DNA from: Phytoactinopolyspora limicola
GTDB lineage: Bacteria; Actinomycetota; Actinomycetes; Jiangellales; Jiangellaceae
NCBI RefSeq assembly: GCF_011320225.1
Contig: NZ_JAAOEN010000016.1
Coordinates: 44,847-108,846, forward strand
Direction: 5' to 3'
DNA: 64,000 bases
In this document: positions 20,132 through 28,602 of the stretch, piece after piece
Layout of the letters: each line of letters starts with the position of its first letter
Position numbering within the stretch: position 1 is the stretch's first letter
Translations under genes and position numbers: made by a program
The notes under the pieces: generated by a model
What the model was told of the DNA's origin: nothing
Databases searched by the model: none
What the model saw: only the letters and a program-made list of their open reading frames with translations

Positions 20132-21220
20132 TCAGCGACGGTCGCGCCACCAGCCCGGCGGCAGAGCCACCGTCGTTGGCAGCGGGCTGGGCCAGTCCGT
20201 CGGCCCAGGCTCTACCGGGCCGACTCCGGGAACGTGTTTCCACCACCGGATCGGGGTGACCCGCGCCGGGTTGTCCTGAAGGAGACGCCGGAATCGGGCG
20301 CTGAGTTCGTCGCGCTGGAAAGCCGCCATGCCGAAGTCGTATCTGGCGAGGTCGAGGCCTAGGCGTCGGAGCCGCCATTCGCGCTCCTTCTCACGGGTGA
20401 CGATCACGGCGGCATCGGGGCGGTTGTTGTACTTGAGGGCGCCGTCCGCCTCGTAGGCGGCGAAGTGAAAAGGCCACAGCCCGTCGACGCGATGCTCAGG
20501 TCCATCGACGCCAACCCACGCATTGGACACCGGCCGAGGTAATCCGCCGGCGATCGCGGCGAACCGGCCCAGCGTTTCGACCGGGCTCTCCGCCAGTGGA
20601 TCGGCATGTTCGGCCACCCACCGGGCGCGAGTAACCCCCGGCCAGCGCGTCATGTCGTTGGTGGCCGAGGTGATGTCGCCACCTCGCCGGGCTACCGCGT
20701 CGGCGACCACCAGGGCGGCGGGCAGCGCCGAGGTCACCCCGACCGTCGCTGCGGCCCACTCCTGGCTGACCAGGCGGGTGCGTCCATGCAGCCGCCGATG
20801 TTCAGCGGGTAACCGGTGGGTGCGCACCCGTCCGTACGCGGCGATCTTCGACCCGCGTCCACGGCTGCGACCGCCGGACCGAGGACGTACGGCCACCGGC
20901 TCACTCGGCGGTGGCCCCAGGGTCGGCAGCTGCCAGGCTGCTACCGCTGACCACTCCGTGAGGTAGGCGCCCGGGCCAAGCGACACGACGAAGGCGCGAG
21001 CGAGGAGGTCGTGCCGTGCCCAGCCATCCAGCCGGTCGAGCAGCTCCGGCGACGTATAGACCCCCTCGGCGACTCGGACGAGCAGGCGGGCCCTAGCCAG
21101 TTCGTGCAGGCGCTCGGGGCGGACTCCGACATCCCGCGCCGTGTCGATGTCGATCAGCCCGGCGCACTGGTGAATGAGAGTGGCGATGGCGGAGGGAAGG
21201 TGAGTGAGTCGGCGACGCAT
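20132..21220 (-). CDS. AbiEi-antitoxin-like wHTH protein with DUF559/Vsr-like C-terminal domain
   Basis: 362-residue protein. The N terminus (LIDIDTARDVGVRPERLHEL, then LVRVAEGVYTSPELLD) resembles the AbiEi_4 winged-helix antitoxin domain. The C-terminal part (VDGLWPFHFAAYEADGALKYN, then REKEREWRLRRLGLDLARYDF) resembles the DUF559/Vsr PD-(D/E)xK endonuclease-like fold, with candidate acidic residues in VDG and YEADG and a Lys. Such proteins are very common, multi-copy and unexplained in actinobacteria; no AbiEii-type toxin gene is adjacent. Here the gene splits a two-component system and is bracketed by near-identical hairpins at 20045-20118 and 21334-21403, suggesting acquisition as a cassette. 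Nuclease activity is inference. Confidence 0.78.
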   Translation of the reverse strand: MRRRLTHLPSAIATLIHQCAGLIDIDTARDVGVRPERLHELARARLLVRVAEGVYTSPELLDRLDGWARHDLLARAFVVSLGPGAYLTEWSAVAAWQLPTLGPPPSEPVAVRPRSGGRSRGRGSKIAAYGRVRTHRLPAEHRRLHGRTRLVSQEWAAATVGVTSALPAALVVADAVARRGGDITSATNDMTRWPGVTRARWVAEHADPLAESPVETLGRFAAIAGGLPRPVSNAWVGVDGPEHRVDGLWPFHFAAYEADGALKYNNRPDAAVIVTREKEREWRLRRLGLDLARYDFGMAAFQRDELSARFRRLLQDNPARVTPIRWWKHVPGVGPVEPGPTDWPSPLPTTVALPPGWWRDRR

Positions 21221-21333
21221 GACTGTCGACGATCCGCGTTCCGCGGCCGTGTTTGAAGGGGGCCGAGACGGATTGTGGACAACTCGGCGAGATTGGTCGG
21301 CTGTTCTGTGGATAACCGCGGTCGGCCACGCCC

Positions 21334-21403
21334 CACTTCGCTACCGCCAGATGGCGTTAAAGCCTGAATTCGGCCCTTAACGCCATCTGGCGGTAGCGAA
21401 GTG
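21334..21403. repeat. Family-2 hairpin, copy B
   Basis: Perfect 27-bp arms (core CGCTACCGCCAGATGGCG) around a 16-bp loop with GAATTC. It lies 114 bp upstream of the AbiEi/DUF559-like start, on the side opposite to copy A. The two copies enclose about 1.2 kb containing that single gene. Confidence 0.95.
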
Positions 21404-21482
21404 CGGGGAGGGGAGGGTGCCGGTGGGGTGCGGGGAGGGGAGGGCGCCGGTGGGGTGCGGGGAGGGGAGGGTGCCGGCGGTG
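21402..21482. repeat. 27-bp G-rich tandem repeat, three units
   Basis: Three consecutive 27-bp units (21402, 21429, 21456) built on TGCGGGGAGGGGAGGGTGCC, nearly identical. The array touches the stop codon of the histidine kinase gene and the right arm of hairpin copy B. The repeated G runs could form G-quadruplexes on the plus strand; as RNA of the kinase transcript they would be C-rich. Confidence 0.9.
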
Positions 21483-22844
21483 CTAGCGGATCGGGATGTC
21501 GGCGGTGATGACGGTGCCGCCGGCGGGTGGGCTGTCGACGCTGAGCTGTCCGTCCACTCCGGCCAGCCGATCGGCCAGACCAGCCAACCCGTGGCCTTTG
21601 CCGAGGTGTGCGCCCCCGCGGCCGTTGTCGGCGACGCGGACACACAACACTCGGGAGGCGATGAACACGTTGACCTCGCAGCTGCTCGCCTCGCTGTGTT
21701 TGGCGACGTTGGTGAGCGCCTCGGTGACGACGAAGTACGCGGCGTTCTCCACCGCGGTGGGCAACCGCTCTTCGTCGGCGAGGTCGACGTCCAGCGTCGT
21801 GGGGATCGGGCATCGGCCGGCCGCCGCCGCTAGCGCTGCCGGAAGTCCTCGATCGGTCAGGATGGGGGGTGCGATGCCGCGGGACAGTGCCCGCAGTTCG
21901 GTGAGCGCTTCCTGGGTCTGTTGTAGTGCGCCTTCGACGAGGGGTGCGGCCGCTTCGGGGTCGTCGCCGAGGCGGCGTTGCGCCGACTGTAGGTCCATGG
22001 TGAGCCGGACGAGCCGCTGCTGGGGGCCGTCGTGGATGTCGCGCTCCACCCGCCGCAGGGTGTCGGCCTCGGCTTGGACGACGGCTTGCCGGCTGCGGGT
22101 AAGTTCTTCGGCCCGGGCTCGCCAGGCAGCGTGTTCGTTGGTCAGGATCGCCCAGGCCAGCGACGCCTCGATGGTGGCGAGCGCGCGGATGACGTAGGGG
22201 AGGGTGACCAGGAAAATCACCCCGAGGGTGGTCTGGAAGACGACGTCGGCGATGAACGAGTCCCAGCCGGTGATGAGTTCGACGAGGCTCTCATCGTCGT
22301 CGCTCTGAGGCAGTGACCACGCCCAGAGGGGATAGGTGACCATGAGTGAAGCAGCCGACCAGGCGATGGTGAACGACCACGTGAAACACCGGATCGGCAG
22401 GATGAGCAGGCCGTGCAAGAAATCCCGCCACAGCTGCGGGTCGCGCAAATACCCGGCGATGCGGGAGAATCCCGCCGCGTTCGGAGTGCGGTAGTGGGCC
22501 GGCCAGACCCGGTGGCCCTCCATGATGCCGACCCGGCTGCGTTCGGCGGCGGCGAATCCACGGGCCGTGAGCAGCGTCATCATGAGGATCACGATGCCGA
22601 GCAGGGCCAGCGGGATCAGCCCGATGCCGAGCCAGAAGCCGGTCATCAGGGTGACGAAGGAACCGATCGCGATGGGCAATCCGGGGAGGAGGTACAGCAG
22701 GTCGCGTCCGACCTGACCCCAGCCGGCGCGGGGTCGGCGAGGCCGGCCCATCTGGCCCGGGCGGCGGTCGGTCGAGGCGTCGACACCCGGGGCCCAGGAA
22801 CCGTCGCTGATGTGGGGGTCGGTGGGACCGTACATCGTGTTCAC
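21483..22844 (-). CDS. NarL-type sensor histidine kinase
   Basis: 453-residue membrane histidine kinase. Residues 47-95, 140-180 and 200-222 hold about five hydrophobic helices forming a putative sensor domain. The HisKA_3 dimerisation helix carries the phospho-acceptor in VERDIHDGPQQRLV (His271). The HATPase region shows VTEALTNVAKHS (N box), VADNGRGG (G1) and GLAGLADRLAG. GTG 22844 is chosen because it overlaps the TGA of the upstream acyltransferase gene (GTGA), indicating translational coupling, with a GGTAGGAGT site upstream; ATG 22835 is the alternative. Its probable partner is the response regulator at 19363-20010. The signal is unknown. Confidence 0.9.
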   Translation of the reverse strand: MNTMYGPTDPHISDGSWAPGVDASTDRRPGQMGRPRRPRAGWGQVGRDLLYLLPGLPIAIGSFVTLMTGFWLGIGLIPLALLGIVILMMTLLTARGFAAAERSRVGIMEGHRVWPAHYRTPNAAGFSRIAGYLRDPQLWRDFLHGLLILPIRCFTWSFTIAWSAASLMVTYPLWAWSLPQSDDDESLVELITGWDSFIADVVFQTTLGVIFLVTLPYVIRALATIEASLAWAILTNEHAAWRARAEELTRSRQAVVQAEADTLRRVERDIHDGPQQRLVRLTMDLQSAQRRLGDDPEAAAPLVEGALQQTQEALTELRALSRGIAPPILTDRGLPAALAAAAGRCPIPTTLDVDLADEERLPTAVENAAYFVVTEALTNVAKHSEASSCEVNVFIASRVLCVRVADNGRGGAHLGKGHGLAGLADRLAGVDGQLSVDSPPAGGTVITADIPIR

Positions 22845-24310
22845 ACTCCTACCTTCTCGCGTTGGGTGACGTGGGGCGAGCCGGCTGCCCGGTTTGTGGG
22901 GGGTGGGGATAGCCCCACCGTGGCCGGCACGGTGCCGGTCCGCACGGGCCGTGGCCCCTGGGTGGGTGGTGTCCGCGTCGGCCACATCACGATCGCGGCG
23001 CCGGCCAGGATGGCCAGGGAGGCGGCGAAGGGGCCAGCGGGATGGGTGGTGAGCTCAGGTGTGAAACCGTTCGCGGCCAGGGCCAGCAGCCCGAGGCCGA
23101 GCAGCACGACCGCCAGACCGATCAACGCGGGCCGCCGGGCCGGGCCGGTCCGAGCGGTGCGCTCGACGCGGGAGAAGGCGGCGATCATAACCGCGAGCAC
23201 TGCGAGCAGCGACCCGAGCCAGATCGGCATGGCCTCGCGCCACTCGGCGCTGAGGAGGGGTGGCGTAGCCCAGTCGAGACCCATGACGGCGGTCCCGGCG
23301 ACGACGATGAGTGCCGGCATGTGCCAGACGTAGATGGTCATCAGCCGCGCGGACAGCCACCGGAGCCCGTTCTCCACCGGCGGGTTCGCCGTCCACCGGA
23401 CGATCAGCGGACGTAATGCGGCGGCCAGGCCGAGTTGCAGGGCGGTGATGGTCAGGAGGACCACGGTGGGCGGGTTCATGTTGGATACCGGCTCGCCCGG
23501 CATCCCGATCATGCTGCCCGGGTAGGGGCCAGCGACGACGGCGACCGCGGTGGCCGCCATACCCGCGGCGGCTACCGCGAGCGCCCGGTAGCCGCGCAGC
23601 CAGTGCAGCCGGCCGGTGGCGTAGGCCATGCCGAGTTGGTACGCCGCACACCAGACGAGTAGCACGTTCAGGTAGCCCACCACGGCGGCGCCGTCGAACA
23701 CGCCGAACCGGAGCAGATCGACGACCCCGGCGGCGACCGCCAACCCGATCACCTCGATACCGCGCATCCGTTGGTGGAGCCGCAGCAGCATCGGAGCGAG
23801 GGCGGTGATTAGAACGTAGAGCGCGAGGAACCACAGGAGGCGACCGGCCAACCGGGAGGCGGAGTCTACCGGTCCGGCCGGGAGCCCCGACGCCAGCAGA
23901 AGATGTGGCAGGACCAGCCAGACCAGCACCAGCGGCACCACCGGCGCCGCCAGCCGGGTGAGCCGCTGGTGCAGCCACCGGGAGGTATCGGTGGTGGTGG
24001 GCCGGCCGAGGCTGTAGGCAGCCGCCGCGCCGCCGGCGAAGAACACCAGAGGCATCACCTGGCTGAACCACGTCACCATCCACGCACCGGGGGTGGTGAG
24101 GGCGTTGCCGGTGGTGAGTACCCCGTCGTCGTAGGAGACAGCCGGCATCAGCCAGTGCTGGGCGACGATCAGAACGATCGCGGCGACCCGGAGGACGTCG
24201 ATGAACGGGTCGCGCCGGCTCGACGACCTTGGCGCGACGTCGTGTGCGGGTCGCCTGGAGGCGACGGTCGCGGGTCGCCCGGTGGTGCGGGTGTCCGGTG
24301 GTTTCAGCAT
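22841..24310 (-). CDS. Acyltransferase-3 family membrane protein
   Basis: 489-residue integral membrane O-acyltransferase. After a basic 45-residue N terminus comes RDPFIDVLRVAAIVLIVAQHW, the family opening with the catalytic-site His, then about ten transmembrane helices and a Pro-rich cytosolic tail. Family members acetylate or acylate polysaccharides and cell-surface glycans; the substrate is unknown. ATG 24310 is chosen; an in-frame ATG at 24346 would add 12 residues. Its stop overlaps the start of the histidine kinase gene, so the two are coupled, hinting that the kinase senses or controls an envelope property. Divergent from gatC. Confidence 0.88.
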   Translation of the reverse strand: MLKPPDTRTTGRPATVASRRPAHDVAPRSSSRRDPFIDVLRVAAIVLIVAQHWLMPAVSYDDGVLTTGNALTTPGAWMVTWFSQVMPLVFFAGGAAAAYSLGRPTTTDTSRWLHQRLTRLAAPVVPLVLVWLVLPHLLLASGLPAGPVDSASRLAGRLLWFLALYVLITALAPMLLRLHQRMRGIEVIGLAVAAGVVDLLRFGVFDGAAVVGYLNVLLVWCAAYQLGMAYATGRLHWLRGYRALAVAAAGMAATAVAVVAGPYPGSMIGMPGEPVSNMNPPTVVLLTITALQLGLAAALRPLIVRWTANPPVENGLRWLSARLMTIYVWHMPALIVVAGTAVMGLDWATPPLLSAEWREAMPIWLGSLLAVLAVMIAAFSRVERTARTGPARRPALIGLAVVLLGLGLLALAANGFTPELTTHPAGPFAASLAILAGAAIVMWPTRTPPTQGPRPVRTGTVPATVGLSPPPTNRAAGSPHVTQREKVGV

Positions 24311-24538
24311 GCTGTCTAGCCTTGTGAAATGCGGCTCCGCCCACATCGGTGCCAGCTGGCATCCTCGATGTCCGGGTTGCCACCGGCGCCTGGGTGGGGC
24401 TGGCCCTACCCTGCCGTAGGATCGGAGGGGTGCCGCGGATCCGGGGCCGTTGCGGATCCGGCCCGGCACAACCACGTGACCTACCGAGGTCGCCACACAC
24501 CCGGAACACGAGAACCTGTACAGAGGAGCGCTAGCCCA

Positions 24539-24838
24539 ATGCCCTCGATCAGCCGCGACGAGGTTGCGCATCTCGCGCGCCTGGCTCGCCTCGATCTTCA
24601 GTCCGACGAGGTCGACCACTTGGCCGGTCAGCTCGATCAGATCATCGACGCGGTGGGGCAGGTGGCGCAGGTTGCGGCCGACGACATCCCGCCCACCTCG
24701 CATGCGTTGCCGGTCACCAATGTTTTCCGGCCCGACGAACTGCGCCCGTGTCTGAGCGCCGAGGCAGCCCTGTCCGGGGCGCCGGAGGCCGAAGACGGCC
24801 GGTTCCGGGTCCCGCAGATCCTGGGGGAGGAGCAGTGA
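24539..24838 (+). CDS. gatC: Glutamyl/aspartyl-tRNA(Gln/Asn) amidotransferase subunit C
   Basis: 99-residue small subunit that stabilises the GatA-GatB amidotransferase, which converts Glu-tRNA(Gln) and Asp-tRNA(Asn) to the cognate amidated tRNAs. Family signature: [20 protein letters not shown] at the N terminus, a central helix with [11 protein letters not shown], then the extended C terminus with DELRPCL and [12 protein letters not shown] 24539 follows GAGGAG at about 11 bp. Its TGA overlaps the GTG of gatA. Confidence 0.97.
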   Translation: MPSISRDEVAHLARLARLDLQSDEVDHLAGQLDQIIDAVGQVAQVAADDIPPTSHALPVTNVFRPDELRPCLSAEAALSGAPEAEDGRFRVPQILGEEQ

Positions 24839-26370
24839 GCGCGCCGGAGCTGACCCGGCGCACCGCGGCCGAGCTGGCCGCGCTGGTGGCTTCCGGGGAG
24901 ACCAGCGCGGTGGAGGTGACCCGAGCCCACCTCGACCGCGTCGCGGCTGTCGACACCACCGCCGACGGCGGGCCTGGTGTCCACGCCTTCTTACACGTCG
25001 CCGCCGAGGAGGCGTTGGCCGCGGCGGCCGAGGTCGACGCGCAGCGGGCGGCGGGAGAGCGGCTCGGCCCGCTGGCCGGCGTCCCGCTGGCGTTGAAAGA
25101 CGTCATCACGACCGCGGACATGCCCACCACCGCTGGTTCGCGCATCCTTGAAGGTTGGCGTCCGCCGTATGACGCCACGGTCGCTCGCGCGCTGCGGGCG
25201 GCCGGGCTCGTCATCTTGGGCAAAACCAACCTCGATGAGTTCGCCATGGGTTCGTCCACGGAGAACTCGGCGTTCGGCCCTACCCGCAACCCGTGGGATC
25301 TCACCCGGATCCCCGGGGGTTCTGGTGGTGGTTCGGCGGCGGCGCTGGCGTCGTTCCAGGCCCCGCTGGCCATCGGCACCGACACCGGCGGCTCCATCCG
25401 CCAACCGGCGGCTGTCACCGGCACGGTCGGGGTCAAACCCACCTACGGCGGAGTGAGCCGGTATGGGCTGATCGCGTGCGCGTCGAGCCTGGATCAGGCT
25501 GGCCCGTGTGCGCGGAATGTGCTGGACACCGCACTCCTGCACAGTGTCATCGCTGGGCACGACCCTTTGGATTCCACCAGCATCGACCAGCCGGTGCCCG
25601 ACGTCGTGGGTGCCGCGCGCCGGGGCGCCGACGGAGACCTCAGCGGGCTGCGGGTCGGGGTCGTCAAAGAACTGGGCGGTGAGGGATACCAGCCCGGTGT
25701 CGAGGCCCGGTTCCACGAAGCCGTCGAGTTGCTCGGCAAGCTGGGCGCCGATGTCGTCGAGGTGTCCTGCCCGCACTTCGAGTACGCGTTGCCGGCGTAC
25801 TACCTGATTCTCCCCAGCGAGGTCTCGTCCAACCTGGCCCGGTTCGACGCCATGCGCTACGGGTTGCGAGTGGGCGACGACGGCACCCGCAGCGCCGAAG
25901 AGGTCATGACCATGACCCGCGGCGCCGGGTTCGGTGCCGAGGCGAAGCGGCGGATCATCCTGGGCACGTATGCCCTTTCGTCGGGGTATTACGACGCGTA
26001 CTACGGCCAGGCGCAGAAGGTACGCACGTTGGTCGCGCGTGACTTCGCGGCGGCGTTCGAGCAGGTCGATGTGCTGGTGTCACCCACCACGCCCACGACG
26101 GCCTTCCCCCTCGGGGAGAAGGTGGACGACCCCCTGGCCATGTACAAGAACGACCTGTGCACCATCCCCAGCAACCTCGCGGGCAACGCCTCGGCGTCGT
26201 TCCCGTGTGGACTCGCCGACGAGGACGGGCTGCCGGTAGGGCTGCACGTCATGGCTCCGGTGCTGGGTGACGATCGCCTATACCGGGTGGGTGCGGCCGT
26301 GGAGCAGGCGTTGGTGGCGGAGTGGGGCGGACCCCTGCTCGACCAAGCCCCGGCCTGGGAAACGTCGTGA
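24835..26370 (+). CDS. gatA: Glutamyl/aspartyl-tRNA amidotransferase subunit A
   Basis: 511-residue amidase-signature subunit that hydrolyses glutamine to supply ammonia. The catalytic triad is visible: Lys88 in LALKDV, cis-Ser163 in [11 protein letters not shown], Ser187 in [12 protein letters not shown]. The start GTG 24835 overlaps the gatC stop (GTGA) and follows a GGGGGAGGAG run, so translation is coupled. Length is normal for the family. It is followed by a small membrane-protein gene and then gatB. Confidence 0.98.
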   Translation: MSAPELTRRTAAELAALVASGETSAVEVTRAHLDRVAAVDTTADGGPGVHAFLHVAAEEALAAAAEVDAQRAAGERLGPLAGVPLALKDVITTADMPTTAGSRILEGWRPPYDATVARALRAAGLVILGKTNLDEFAMGSSTENSAFGPTRNPWDLTRIPGGSGGGSAAALASFQAPLAIGTDTGGSIRQPAAVTGTVGVKPTYGGVSRYGLIACASSLDQAGPCARNVLDTALLHSVIAGHDPLDSTSIDQPVPDVVGAARRGADGDLSGLRVGVVKELGGEGYQPGVEARFHEAVELLGKLGADVVEVSCPHFEYALPAYYLILPSEVSSNLARFDAMRYGLRVGDDGTRSAEEVMTMTRGAGFGAEAKRRIILGTYALSSGYYDAYYGQAQKVRTLVARDFAAAFEQVDVLVSPTTPTTAFPLGEKVDDPLAMYKNDLCTIPSNLAGNASASFPCGLADEDGLPVGLHVMAPVLGDDRLYRVGAAVEQALVAEWGGPLLDQAPAWETS

Positions 26371-26464
26371 GGTGCCGTCCCGGTCAGCGTGGTCCGTTGT
26401 ATGTCACGATGGCCACGGTGGTCCGTTCGCGACCCGTCAGCCGCGCACACGAGGTGAACCCGTC

Positions 26465-26683
26465 ATGAACGCCAAACACATCATCAAGCTCGCTACCCAG
26501 GCTTTCGCCGTCGTCGGCGCCGTTCGGGCGTTCGCGAAGGCCCGGCATGAGGGCGACAAGCTGAAGATGCTCGATGCGGGCCTCGCCGGGGCGTCCATCG
26601 TGGTCACGGTTGCGATCGTGGTTCGCGAGGTACGAGCCGGCGACACCACGTCTCGTGTCGTCGAACTCGAGGATGCCTCCTGA
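26465..26683 (+). CDS. Small membrane protein between gatA and gatB
   Basis: 72-residue protein, not recognised. It has a basic, amphipathic N-terminal half ([20 protein letters not shown], then [15 protein letters not shown]), one membrane helix ([17 protein letters not shown]) and an acidic tail. ATG 26465 follows GAGGTG about 8 bp upstream. Its TGA overlaps the ATG of gatB (TGATG), so it is translated as part of the gat operon. Coding status is supported by tight coupling and consistent codon use. A role in the amidotransferase complex is not implied by sequence. Confidence 0.75.
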   Translation: MNAKHIIKLATQAFAVVGAVRAFAKARHEGDKLKMLDAGLAGASIVVTVAIVVREVRAGDTTSRVVELEDAS

Positions 26684-28197
26684 TGCCGACCATCACCACC
26701 CTGCCTAGTTTCGACGCCGCCATCAACCGGTTCGACCCGGTCATGGGCATGGAGGTGCACGTCGAACTCGGCACCACCACCAAGATGTTCTGCGGGTGCT
26801 CCACTGAGTTCGGCGCCGAGCCGAACGCCCAGGTGTGTCCGACGTGCCTCGGCCTACCTGGGTCGTTGCCGGTGGTCAACCGGGTGGCGGTCGAGTCGGC
26901 CATCCGGATCGGGTTGGCCTTGAACTGCCGGATCGCCGAGCACTGCCGGTTCGCGCGGAAGAATTACTTCTATCCGGACATGCCGAAGAACTTCCAGGTC
27001 TCCCAGTACGACGAGCCGATCGCGTTCGACGGCTGGACCGACGTGACCGTCGACACCGACGACGGCGCCCGGGTGTTCCGGATCGGTATCGAACGTGCTC
27101 ACATGGAGGAAGACACCGGCAAGTCGCTGCACGTCGGCGGGGCTACCGGTCGTATCCACGGCGCGAGCCACTCGCTGCTGGACTACAACCGCGCCGGCAT
27201 CCCCCTGATCGAGATCGTCACCAAGCCGATCGAGGTCCCGCCGGCACTGGCCCCAGCGGTGGCCCGGGCCTACGTCACCGAGCTGCGTGAGCTGATCCGC
27301 GCCCTCGGGGTGTCGGAGGCGCGGATGGAGCTGGGCCAGATGCGCTGCGATGCCAACGTGTCGCTGAAACCCACCGGGGCGTCGTCGTTCGGTACCCGCA
27401 CCGAGACGAAGAACGTGAACTCGCTGCGGTCGGTGGAACGCGCCGTGACCTACGAGATCCGCCGCCAGGCCGCGGCCCTGGATTCGGGCACCGCGATCGT
27501 GCAGGAGACCCGGCACTGGCACGAAGACACCGGCGAAACCACCGCTGGCCGGGTCAAGGAGGAAGCCGAGGACTATCGGTACTTCCCCGAGCCGGACCTG
27601 GTGCCGGTGGCGCCGGCTCGAGACTGGGTCGAACAGCTGCGAGGCACATTGCCTGAGCCGCCGGCGGCCCGCCGGTCTCGGCTGCAGGCTGAGTGGGGTT
27701 TCACCGACCTGGAAATGCGCGATGTCGTCAACGCCGGAGCCGTTGGGCTGGTGGAGGAGACGATCGCGGCGGGTGCTGATGCGGCCGGGGCGAAGAAGTG
27801 GTGGCTGGGTGTCGTCGCCCGGACGGCCAACGAACGTGGCGCCGGGATCGACGAGGTCGGCATCACGCCGGCAGACGTCGCGCGGGTGCAGACCCTCATC
27901 GGCGAAGGCACGTTGAACGACAAGCTGGCCCGTCAAGTCGTGGAGGGTGTGCTCGCGGGTGAAGGTTCCCCGGATGAGGTCGTGACGGCTCGTGGGCTGG
28001 CTATCGTGTCGGACGATGCCGCCCTGGGCACTGCTGTCGACGGCGCCATCGCGGCCATGCCGGACGTCGCCGAGAAGATCCGTGGCGGGAACATGGGCGC
28101 CGTCGGTGCGCTGATCGGTGCGGTCATGAAGGCCACCGGCGGCCAGGCTGACGCCAAACGTGTCCGTGAGCTGATCGTGGAGCGGCTCAGCGGCTGA
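26683..28197 (+). CDS. gatB: Glutamyl/aspartyl-tRNA amidotransferase subunit B
   Basis: 504-residue kinase/amidotransferase subunit that activates the tRNA-bound Glu or Asp and transfers ammonia. Clear family blocks: [35 protein letters not shown] with zinc-binding Cys, [29 protein letters not shown] and [10 protein letters not shown]. The C-terminal YqeY-like tail ([17 protein letters not shown]) binds tRNA. ATG 26683 overlaps the stop of the small upstream gene. A perfect 12-bp hairpin lies 68 bp after the stop. Confidence 0.98.
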   Translation: MPTITTLPSFDAAINRFDPVMGMEVHVELGTTTKMFCGCSTEFGAEPNAQVCPTCLGLPGSLPVVNRVAVESAIRIGLALNCRIAEHCRFARKNYFYPDMPKNFQVSQYDEPIAFDGWTDVTVDTDDGARVFRIGIERAHMEEDTGKSLHVGGATGRIHGASHSLLDYNRAGIPLIEIVTKPIEVPPALAPAVARAYVTELRELIRALGVSEARMELGQMRCDANVSLKPTGASSFGTRTETKNVNSLRSVERAVTYEIRRQAAALDSGTAIVQETRHWHEDTGETTAGRVKEEAEDYRYFPEPDLVPVAPARDWVEQLRGTLPEPPAARRSRLQAEWGFTDLEMRDVVNAGAVGLVEETIAAGADAAGAKKWWLGVVARTANERGAGIDEVGITPADVARVQTLIGEGTLNDKLARQVVEGVLAGEGSPDEVVTARGLAIVSDDAALGTAVDGAIAAMPDVAEKIRGGNMGAVGALIGAVMKATGGQADAKRVRELIVERLSG

Positions 28198-28265
28198 GTG
28201 AGCGTACGTGTCACCACGCCTCGTCGGTGTTGCCGGCGCGGCGTGGCGCCGGGCTGTCCCGGTGA

Positions 28266-28307
28266 CCGTTGCCGGTTAGGTGTCCCGCCGGGCCGAACCG
28301 GCAACGG
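28266..28307 (+). terminator. Hairpin terminator after gatB
   Basis: CCGTTGCCGGTT at 28266-28277 pairs perfectly with 28296-28307 around an 18-bp loop. No T tract follows, as is usual for GC-rich actinobacterial hairpin terminators. Confidence 0.65.
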
Positions 28308-28602
28308 CAAGGTAGAACGCCGGAATTCGATACACGTGACCGGTTGATGGCGGCATGAGTGATGTGATCTCAATACTCCGGTCGTCGCCAATCGTCGGGG
28401 AATATCGGTTTTTCCTATTATCTCAACGACGCGGACAGTGATTCACAAACCCACCTTAAATGGGCATGTATTACCTCTCCTAACAACCTTGTTATTTCTA
28501 GTCGCGAAGTGCTTGACATGAAGTTCTGGGTGGTCGAGCCTTCTCTGTGGCGGTCGCGCGTGAGTGGGGCGCCGCCTTGTCAATGTTAGTTAAGGAGAAC
28601 CT
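28308..28602 (+). promoter_or_regulatory. AT-rich leader and promoter region of the repeat-protein gene
   Basis: This gene-free stretch contains the least GC-rich DNA of the window (about 28370-28500, with TTTTTCC and TTATTTCTAG). A TTGACA hexamer at 28513-28518 could be a -35 box, but no convincing -10 follows at 17 bp. TTAAGGAGAAC at about 28587-28598 is the ribosome-binding site for the GTG at 28603. The AT-rich block suggests a strong or condition-specific promoter. Confidence 0.5.
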
